Shown: in pieces, positions 58,285-64,000 of the stretch
Layout: each line of letters opens with the position of its first letter
Position numbering within the stretch: the stretch's first letter is position 1
NCBI GenBank assembly: GCA_044220635.1
Contig: JBGAQP010000004.1
Span: 62,001-126,000, forward strand
Source of the DNA: JBGAQP01 sp044220635
Lineage (GTDB): Bacteria; Pseudomonadota; Gammaproteobacteria; Burkholderiales; Usitatibacteraceae
DNA: 64,000 nt
Direction: 5' to 3'
The notes under the pieces: model-generated
What the model was told of the DNA's origin: nothing
Database searches by the model: none
Seen by the model: the letters and a program-made list of their open reading frames with translations, nothing else
Position numbers and translations under genes: made by a program

Positions 58285-59280
58285 ATGAGCTTCCAGCCGG
58301 TCAAGTTCTACCAGACGGGCACCTTCACGGTGGGCAACCGCCTGCTGCCCGACACCGAGCGCTCGGTGCAGTCGACCGTGCGCCGCACCAATTCGCTCAA
58401 CTCCGGCCACCGCGCCTGCCAGGGCTGCGGCGAGGCGCTCGGCGCCCGCTACGCGATCGACGCGGCGATGGAGGCCACTGCCGGCCAGCTCATCGCCGCC
58501 AACGCGACCGGCTGCCTCGAGGTCTTCTCGACGCCGTACCCCGAAACCTCGTGGCAGGTTCCCTGGATCCACTCGCTCTTCGGCAACACCGCGGCGGTGG
58601 CCACGGGCATCGCCGCCGCCATGCGCGTCAAGGGCCGCGCCGAGGTGCGCGTCGTCGCGCAGGGCGGCGATGGCGGCACGACGGACATCGGCTTCGGGTG
58701 CCTCTCGGGAATGTTCGAGAGGAACGACGACGTGCTCTACATCTGCTACGACAACGGCGCCTACATGAACACCGGCGTGCAGCGCTCCTCGGCCACGCCG
58801 CCGGCGGCGCGGACCGCCACGACGGCCGCGGTCGGCTCCACGCCGGGCAACACCTTCGGCCAGGGCAAGGACCTGCCGACCATCGCCATGGCGCACGGCA
58901 TTCCCTACGTCGCGACCGCGACCGTGTCGGAGCTGCGCGACCTCGAGGCGAAGGTGCGTCGCGCGATGGAGTTCCGCGGCGCCCGCTACCTGCACATCCT
59001 CGTGCCCTGCCCGCTCGGCTGGGGGCACGATTCCTCGCTCACGATCCGCATGGCGCGGCTCGCCCACGAAAGCGGCATCTTCCCGGTGTTCGAGGCCGAG
59101 AACGGCGAGGTGACCGGGGTGGCGAGGATCCGCCGCCAGGTGCCCGTCGAGGAGTACCTGAGGCCCCAGAAGCGCTACGCGCACCTCTTTTCGCCAAAAC
59201 CGCGCGAGGACGTGATCCGGCGCATCCAGGAGAGCGCGAACCGCAACATCCGCAGGTACCGCCTGCTCGAGGAAGCCTGA
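58285..59280 (+). CDS. 2-oxoacid:acceptor oxidoreductase, beta subunit (TPP-binding)
   Basis: A 331-residue subunit. The TPP motif is GDGGTTDIGFGCLSGMFERND...YDNGAYMNTGVQ. The HRACQGCGEALGAR segment with its CxxC, TGCLEV and a later Cys supply a [4Fe-4S] cluster as in PorB. It lies 40 bp after the alpha gene and 4 bp before the NAD(P)H-module gene. Oxygen-sensitive enzymes of this type support anaerobic or microaerobic metabolism. Confidence 0.93.
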   Translation: MSFQPVKFYQTGTFTVGNRLLPDTERSVQSTVRRTNSLNSGHRACQGCGEALGARYAIDAAMEATAGQLIAANATGCLEVFSTPYPETSWQVPWIHSLFGNTAAVATGIAAAMRVKGRAEVRVVAQGGDGGTTDIGFGCLSGMFERNDDVLYICYDNGAYMNTGVQRSSATPPAARTATTAAVGSTPGNTFGQGKDLPTIAMAHGIPYVATATVSELRDLEAKVRRAMEFRGARYLHILVPCPLGWGHDSSLTIRMARLAHESGIFPVFEAENGEVTGVARIRRQVPVEEYLRPQKRYAHLFSPKPREDVIRRIQESANRNIRRYRLLEEA

Positions 59281-59284
59281 GAGC

Positions 59285-60910
59285 ATGAGAAAACCCTTCG
59301 CCATCACGCTCGACCCGGGCTCCAGCCTCGCCAACCACACGGGCTCGTGGCGCACCAGCCGCCCCGAGTACGTCGACCGCCTGCCGCCGTGCAACAACGC
59401 CTGCCCCGCGGGCGAGGACATCCAGGGCTGGCTCTTCCACGCCGAGTCGGGCGACTACGAGGCCGCGTGGCGATCCCTCGTCCGGAACAACCCCCTGCCC
59501 GCGGTGATGGGCCGCGTGTGCTACCACCCCTGCGAAGGCGCGTGCAACCGCGCGCAGCTCGATTCCTCCGTGGGCATCAACTCCGTGGAGCATTTCCTCG
59601 GCGACGAGGCCCTGCGGCGCGGCTGGAAGTTCGATCCCCCGGCCGCCGCCAGCGGCAAGCGCGTGCTCGTCGTGGGCGCGGGCCCCTCGGGGCTCTCGGC
59701 CGCCTACCACCTCGCGCGCCTCGGCCACAAGGTCACGATCCACGAGGCGGGACCCATGGCCGGCGGGATGATGCGCTTCGGCATCCCCAAGTACCGCCTG
59801 CCGAGGGACGTCCTCGACGGCGAGGTGCAGCGCATCCTCGACCTCGGCGTGGAGCTCCGGCTCGATGCGAAGGTCGACGACGTGATGGCCACGATGAAGT
59901 CCGGGAGATTCGACGCGGTGTTCCTCGCCGTGGGCGCGCACATCGCCAAGCGCGCCTACATTCCCGCCAACGAGGCGGCGAAGATCCTCGACGCGGTGCA
60001 GGTGCTTCGCGGCATGGAAGGCGACTCGAAGCCGCTGCTCGGCCGGCGCGTGGTGGTCTACGGGGGCGGCAACACCGCGATCGACGTCGCGCGCACCGCC
60101 AAGCGCCTGGGCGCGGAGGAGGCGATGATCGTCTACCGCCGCACGCGCGAGAAGATGCCCGCGCACGACTTCGAGGTGCAGGACGCGCTCGAGGAAGGCG
60201 TGCTCATCAAGTGGCTCTCCACGATCAAGGAGGCGGGAGAGGGCGCCATCACCGTCGAGAAGATGCAGCTCGACGCGAAGGGCGTGCCGCAGCCGACCGG
60301 GGAATTCGAGAAGCTCGAGGCCGACTCCGTCGTGCTCGCCCTCGGCCAGGACGTGGACCTCTCGCTCCTCGACCGCGTGCCGGGCATGCGGATCGAGGGC
60401 GGCGTCGTGAAGGTCGGCCCCAACATGATGACCTCGCACCCCGGCATCTTCGCCGGCGGCGACATGGTGCCCGCCGAGCGCACCGTGACGGTGGCGATCG
60501 GCCACGGCAAGAAGGCGGCGCGCCACATCGACGCCTGGCTGCGGGGCGCGGCGTACGACCCGGGCCCGAAGCACGAGCTCGCCGAGTACGCGAGGCTCAA
60601 CACCTGGTACTACTCGGACGCCTCGAAGACCGTGCGCCCGATCCTCGACCTGCAGAAGCGCATCACCTCCTTCGACGAGGTGGTGATGGCGCTCGACGCG
60701 AACACGGCGCTCTTCGAGGCCCGGAGGTGCCTGTCCTGCGGCAACTGCTTCGAGTGCGACAACTGCTACGGGGTGTGCCCCGACAACGCGGTCGTGAAGC
60801 TCGGGCCCGGCAACCGCTTCCGCTTCAACTACGACTACTGCAAGGGCTGCGGGGTGTGCGCGGCGGAGTGCCCCTGCGGGGCGATCCGCATGGTTCCCGA
60901 GGAGATCTAG
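59285..60910 (+). CDS. GltD-like NAD(P)/FAD oxidoreductase fused to a two-cluster ferredoxin (electron-transfer subunit)
   Basis: A 541-residue protein. The N-terminal part is the helical Fe-S domain of glutamate synthase small-subunit type (PPCNNACPAGEDIQG, GRVCYHPCEGACNR). Two nucleotide-binding folds follow (VLVVGAGPSGLSAAYHLA for FAD and VVVYGGGNTAIDVARTAKRLG for NAD(P)). The C-terminus holds two [4Fe-4S] motifs (CLSCGNCFECDNCYGVCP and CKGCGVCAAECPCGAIRM). It is the last gene of the oxidoreductase operon, so it probably passes electrons between the oxoacid enzyme and NAD(P)H. The fused layout resembles NAD-linked oxidoreductases such as phenylglyoxylate dehydrogenase. Confidence 0.9.
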   Translation: MRKPFAITLDPGSSLANHTGSWRTSRPEYVDRLPPCNNACPAGEDIQGWLFHAESGDYEAAWRSLVRNNPLPAVMGRVCYHPCEGACNRAQLDSSVGINSVEHFLGDEALRRGWKFDPPAAASGKRVLVVGAGPSGLSAAYHLARLGHKVTIHEAGPMAGGMMRFGIPKYRLPRDVLDGEVQRILDLGVELRLDAKVDDVMATMKSGRFDAVFLAVGAHIAKRAYIPANEAAKILDAVQVLRGMEGDSKPLLGRRVVVYGGGNTAIDVARTAKRLGAEEAMIVYRRTREKMPAHDFEVQDALEEGVLIKWLSTIKEAGEGAITVEKMQLDAKGVPQPTGEFEKLEADSVVLALGQDVDLSLLDRVPGMRIEGGVVKVGPNMMTSHPGIFAGGDMVPAERTVTVAIGHGKKAARHIDAWLRGAAYDPGPKHELAEYARLNTWYYSDASKTVRPILDLQKRITSFDEVVMALDANTALFEARRCLSCGNCFECDNCYGVCPDNAVVKLGPGNRFRFNYDYCKGCGVCAAECPCGAIRMVPEEI

Positions 60911-62136
60911 CCCGCGCGGAAGAGGCGCTGCGTCTCGAACGCGGAGGCCGGCCAGCGCCCGCCCCGCCAGGCGATCCGGCGCTTGACCGCGAAATCGAAG
61001 AGCATGGGGTTGTGGTGCTGGATGTGCGCGAGGCGCCCGACCTCTTCCGCGGCGAGCACGCCCTCGTCGACCAGGGTCTTCAGCGACATCACCGGCACGA
61101 TCCCCGGGCCGGGATAGTCCGAGCCGTTCACGAGCCTCGGCTGCCACGATTCCGAAGTGAGCAGCCGGCGCAGCGCCCCCGGCTGCCGCCCGCCGATGGT
61201 GACCGCCGAGAGGTCCCCGTAGAGCAGATCGACGTATTCGCGCGAGTCCATCAGGCGCGCGAAGAGCTCGAAGCTCGGCCTCGGCGTGCGCCCCGGGCCG
61301 CGGTCCGTGTCGAGGAAGTCGCCCTGCATCGCGCAGTGCGCAACGATGACCCGCACGCCCTCCTGGAGCGCCGCGCGAATCCGCAGGGGATTGCCGAGCT
61401 CCTGGTCGCCGCCCTCGACGAGTTCGTGCTCCCAGCCCCCGTGGGTGATGAGGGGCAGCCCCGAGCGCGCGAGCGCCCGGTAGAACGGGGCGATGCGCGG
61501 GCTCGCGGGATCGATGTTCATGAAGTAGGGGATCCACTTCACCGCCCGCGCCCGATGGGCGACGGCCCAGCGCAGGCGCTCGAGCGCGTCCTCGCGGTAG
61601 GGGTGGATCGAGGCGGCCCATTCGAAGCGTTCCGGGTGCGCGCGGGCGACGGCCTCGACGTACGCGTCGGGGACCGTGAACACGGTGCGGCGCCGGTCGA
61701 GGCGCCCGGACGCGTCGCGCCAGCCGTCGAGGGCGAGCAGGAGCGCCTTTGCGCCCGGCGGGAACTCCCCGAGGAGGGCGAGGAGCCGCTCCACGTACTG
61801 CCGGTTCCAGAGGCTTTCCTCGTAGGGCATGCACGCGGCATTGGCCATCAGCGCGAAGTGCGCGAAGGAGAAGGGGTTGGCGGGCGTGCGCATCGCCGGG
61901 TTCACCCAGGGGTCGTCCGGTCCCGGTCCCTCGCCCGCCAGGTGGACATGCGCGTCCATGACGAGCGCCGGGTCGAGGCCCTCCCAGATCCGCGCCGTGA
62001 GTTCCGGATCGACGCGGTGGCCCTCGTCGCCGGCGCTCGCGCAGCGGTTGAAGACCTGGAAGGTCCCCAGGCAACCCGGGAGGGCCAGGGCGGGAGCGGC
62101 GGCGAGGGCCGCGAGGAAACGGCGTCGGCGGTTCAT
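60907..62136 (-). CDS. Exported amidohydrolase-family metal-dependent hydrolase
   Basis: A 409-residue protein with an N-terminus MNRRRRFLAALAAAPALALPGC that combines a twin-arginine-like RRRRF and a lipobox (ALPGC), so it may be a Tat-exported lipoprotein. The amidohydrolase features are DAHVHLAG near residue 65, a Lys in RAVKWIPYF, His in ITHGGWEHE, VIVAHCAM and the final Asp in VNGSDYPGPG. These fit an amidohydrolase_2 TIM barrel. The substrate is unknown. Its stop overlaps the end of the convergent oxidoreductase gene. Confidence 0.82.
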   Translation of the reverse strand: MNRRRRFLAALAAAPALALPGCLGTFQVFNRCASAGDEGHRVDPELTARIWEGLDPALVMDAHVHLAGEGPGPDDPWVNPAMRTPANPFSFAHFALMANAACMPYEESLWNRQYVERLLALLGEFPPGAKALLLALDGWRDASGRLDRRRTVFTVPDAYVEAVARAHPERFEWAASIHPYREDALERLRWAVAHRARAVKWIPYFMNIDPASPRIAPFYRALARSGLPLITHGGWEHELVEGGDQELGNPLRIRAALQEGVRVIVAHCAMQGDFLDTDRGPGRTPRPSFELFARLMDSREYVDLLYGDLSAVTIGGRQPGALRRLLTSESWQPRLVNGSDYPGPGIVPVMSLKTLVDEGVLAAEEVGRLAHIQHHNPMLFDFAVKRRIAWRGGRWPASAFETQRLFRAG

Positions 62137-62265
62137 GCGCGGGGCGGCGCGGCGCGCGGCCGCGGGCGGGAAAATCCTACGCCTTTGCCCCGGGAATGGG
62201 GGTGGGTTGCCCTTCCCCCGGCGTTTCCCGACAATAGGCCCGATTTCCCCCAATAACGACAACGA

Positions 62266-62640
62266 ATGACCTTGACCTCTCGGCGCTTCGCGAACGCGGT
62301 CGTGCTGAACGCCGTCGGCCGCCTCGACCAGGACACCTGCGACGCCTTCAAGGGCGACCTCATGTCCCACGTCGAGTCCTCGGCGCGCGACGGGGGTGCC
62401 ATCGTGCTCGACCTCTCCGGGCTCGAGTACGTCTCGAGCGCGGGGCTGCGCTGCTTCATGCTCGCCTCGCGGCAGGCGAAGTCGCAGCAGGGCCGCATCG
62501 TCGTGGCGGCGCTGCAGCCGATGGTCCAGGAGATCTTCGAGATCAGCCACTTCAACCTGGTCTTCCAGGTCTTCCCCACGGTGCGCGAGGCCGTGGGGGC
62601 GGTCTCCGCGGACGCCGCGGCGGCCTTCGAGAAGAGCTAG
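62266..62640 (+). CDS. STAS-domain protein (anti-sigma-factor-antagonist type)
   Basis: A 124-residue single STAS domain with the conserved phosphorylation-site region IVLDLSGLEYVSSAGLRCFMLA, where the Ser in SSAG (about residue 64) is the usual target of a kinase. Such proteins switch partners according to phosphorylation. It lies 7 bp upstream of the MBL-fold gene and starts a probable operon with it and the CHASE2 gene. Confidence 0.9.
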   Translation: MTLTSRRFANAVVLNAVGRLDQDTCDAFKGDLMSHVESSARDGGAIVLDLSGLEYVSSAGLRCFMLASRQAKSQQGRIVVAALQPMVQEIFEISHFNLVFQVFPTVREAVGAVSADAAAAFEKS

Positions 62641-62647
62641 CCCGGCC

Positions 62648-63604
62648 ATGCGCGTGCGCTTCTGGGGGACCCGCGGCTCGATCCCCGTCGCCCTCACCGC
62701 CGCCGACATCCGCGACCGTCTCGCGCGCGCCCTCGTGCAGGCCTCCGGGCGCAGCTTCGGCTCCTTCGAGGAGGCCCACGCGTTCGCGAGCTCCGAGCTC
62801 GATTTCTCGCTCACCCACACCTTCGGCGGCCACACGCCCTGCGTCGAGCTCGACCTCGGCGGCGAGGAATACTTCGTGTGCGACATGGGCAGCGGCGCGC
62901 GACCCTTCGGCGTGCACGTGCTCGCGCGCCAGGCGCGCCGGCCGGCGACCGTGAACGTCTTCATGTCCCACGTGCACTGGGACCACATCATGGGCTTCCC
63001 CTTCTTCGGTCCGGCCTACGTGCCGGGCACGAAGATCCGCATCCACGGCTGCCACGAGGTCGTCGAGCAGGCCTTCCGCCTGCAGCAGGCCGCGCCCTGC
63101 TTCCCCGTGGACTTCGGCCAGCTCGCCGCGACGATCGAGTTCGTGCGGCTCGAGCCCGACAAGCCCGCCGTGGTCTCCGGGCTCACGGTCACCCCGCACC
63201 TGCAGCTGCACTCGGGCGACTCCTACGGCTATCGCTTCGAGAAGGACGGCAAGAGCGTGGTGTACTCGACGGACTCCGAGCACAAGCTCGAGAACCGCGC
63301 CGAGGCCGAGGCCTTCGCCGCGTTCTTCCGCGAGGCCGACGTCGTGATCTTCGACGCGATGTACGCGCTCGCCGAAGCGATCAGCGTCAAGGCCGACTGG
63401 GGCCACTCGAGCAACATCGTCGGCGTCGAGCTCTGCCAGATGGCGCGCGCGAAGCACCTCGTGCTCTTCCACCACGAGCCGGCCAACGACGACGCCACGC
63501 TCGAGGGGCTGCTCAAGGAAGCGCGGCGCTTCGAGGAGCTCACGCGCGGCGACCACGCCCTCAAGGTGTCGGCCGCCTACGACGGGATGGAGATCGACCC
63601 CTGA
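62648..63604 (+). CDS. MBL-fold metallohydrolase (phosphodiesterase-like)
   Basis: A 318-residue protein. It opens MRVRFWGTRGSIPV, then has FGGHTPCVELDLGGEEYFVCDMGSGARPFG, the metal motif SHVHWDHIMGFPFF (HxHxDH), a YSTDSEH segment with a metal Asp and HHEPANDD near the end. This plan is close to ribonuclease-Z/cyclic-nucleotide-phosphodiesterase-like MBL proteins. Between a STAS gene and a CHASE2 (often cyclase) gene, a role in nucleotide second-messenger turnover is plausible but inferred. Confidence 0.87.
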   Translation: MRVRFWGTRGSIPVALTAADIRDRLARALVQASGRSFGSFEEAHAFASSELDFSLTHTFGGHTPCVELDLGGEEYFVCDMGSGARPFGVHVLARQARRPATVNVFMSHVHWDHIMGFPFFGPAYVPGTKIRIHGCHEVVEQAFRLQQAAPCFPVDFGQLAATIEFVRLEPDKPAVVSGLTVTPHLQLHSGDSYGYRFEKDGKSVVYSTDSEHKLENRAEAEAFAAFFREADVVIFDAMYALAEAISVKADWGHSSNIVGVELCQMARAKHLVLFHHEPANDDATLEGLLKEARRFEELTRGDHALKVSAAYDGMEIDP

Positions 63605-64000
63605 ACGCCCTGGGCGGAATCCGGGTCCTCGCCCTGGTGCTGCTCGCCGCGTTGTCGCTGCTGCTGGCCCTCTCGCCGCAGCCGGTCGAGCGGGCCCGCC
63701 ACGCGGTCTTCGACGCCTACCAGCGCCTCTTCCCGCTCGCGCGCACGAGCCAGCCGGTGACGATCGTCGCGATCGACGAGCCCTCGCTCGCCACCTTCGG
63801 CCAGTGGCCCTGGCCGCGCACGCGCATCGCGGAGCTCGTGCGGCGCATCTCCGAGGGCAAGCCGATCGCGATCGGCATCGACATCTTCTTTCCCGAGCCC
63901 GACCGCTATTCGCCCACGACGGTCGCGGGATCGTTCCCGGGCGCGCCGGCCGAAGTCGCGCGCTGGTTCGAGACGCAGCCCTCGAGCGACCAGATCCTCG
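63601..64000 (+). CDS. CHASE2-domain protein, 3' partial (probable adenylate/guanylate cyclase or kinase sensor)
   Basis: The frame is open from about 63601 to the end of the window (133 codons). After a membrane span (IRVLALVLLAALSLLLAL) come CHASE2 features: FDAYQRLFPL, VTIVAIDEPSLATFGQWPWPRTRIAELV and IGIDIFFPEPDRYS. No ATG is near the beginning. CTG 63601 overlaps the MBL stop and has GGATGGAG at a suitable distance; GTG 63637 would cut the membrane span. CHASE2 proteins usually end in a cyclase, kinase or diguanylate cyclase domain, which is outside the window. Confidence 0.75.
   Translation, partial: MNALGGIRVLALVLLAALSLLLALSPQPVERARHAVFDAYQRLFPLARTSQPVTIVAIDEPSLATFGQWPWPRTRIAELVRRISEGKPIAIGIDIFFPEPDRYSPTTVAGSFPGAPAEVARWFETQPSSDQIL

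Overview
The window is about 64 kb of very GC-rich DNA (roughly 70 % by eye) from a Gram-negative bacterium, most likely a betaproteobacterium. The pointers are TamA/TamB and UbiE/UbiJ/UbiB, a Bug-type solute receptor, a proteobacterial tRNA-Phe, DsbD, BioA, a CIRCE-controlled groESL and FNR-type boxes. The genus cannot be fixed from sequence alone. One run of 98 Ns (46327-46424) shows that this is a scaffold, probably a draft or metagenome assembly.

Layout. 1-7 kb: ubiquinone genes ubiE (5' end off the window) and ubiJ, then the outer-membrane assembly pair tamA/tamB, with tamB cut by one in-frame TGA. 7-12 kb: a B12-dependent ribonucleotide reductase (minus strand) divergent from msrA and ubiB, with an FNR-like box between. 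12-14.3 kb: two minus-strand hydrolases separated by a palindromic repeat. 14.3-22.1 kb: a symporter, a LacI-type regulator and a four-gene sugar-acid operon (aldolase/dehydratase-family lyase, Bug receptor, IlvD/Edd dehydratase, aldehyde dehydrogenase). Near-identical operators lie before the regulator and the operon. 22.1-30 kb: DinB-like protein, then a signalling island of two LytS/LytTR-type two-component pairs, three tiny membrane proteins and a PilZ protein. 30-34.3 kb: gamma-carbonic anhydrase, VanZ-like protein, [2Fe-2S] protein, hydrolase and an ABC-2 exporter. 34.4-39.3 kb: redoxin and DsbD, a hemJ remnant, an RlmL-like methyltransferase and a membrane protein. 39.3-44.1 kb: SCO protein and SBP56/methanethiol oxidase pair, PBP4 and BioA.

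44.2-49.3 kb is the accessory region. It holds a decayed FG-GAP fragment, then two tandem very short RHS-core proteins. Each has its own signal peptide, a different C-terminal toxin-like domain and a small downstream immunity-like gene. Several unrecognised small genes follow. The two RHS cores are nearly identical, which explains the assembly gap. 49.3-56.4 kb: haem protein, degenerate GGDEF protein, groESL, HI0933-type flavoprotein, AbrB-like transporter, tRNA-Phe and a ferritin-like protein behind a second FNR-like box. 56.4-60.9 kb: a four-gene 2-oxoacid oxidoreductase whose last subunit fuses a GltD-like NAD(P)H module to a two-cluster ferredoxin. 60.9-64 kb: Tat/lipobox amidohydrolase, STAS protein, MBL-fold protein and the start of a CHASE2 protein.

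A family of palindromic repeats (cores AAATGGGGAC-N-GTCCCCATTT around TGTAACA/TGTTACA) occurs at five gene boundaries. One copy supplies the start codon of the ABC ATPase. No CRISPR array, rRNA, prophage or intact insertion sequence was seen. The most unusual content is the pair of self-exported mini-RHS cassettes and the LytTR signalling island, whose second kinase carries extra membrane segments after its catalytic domain.
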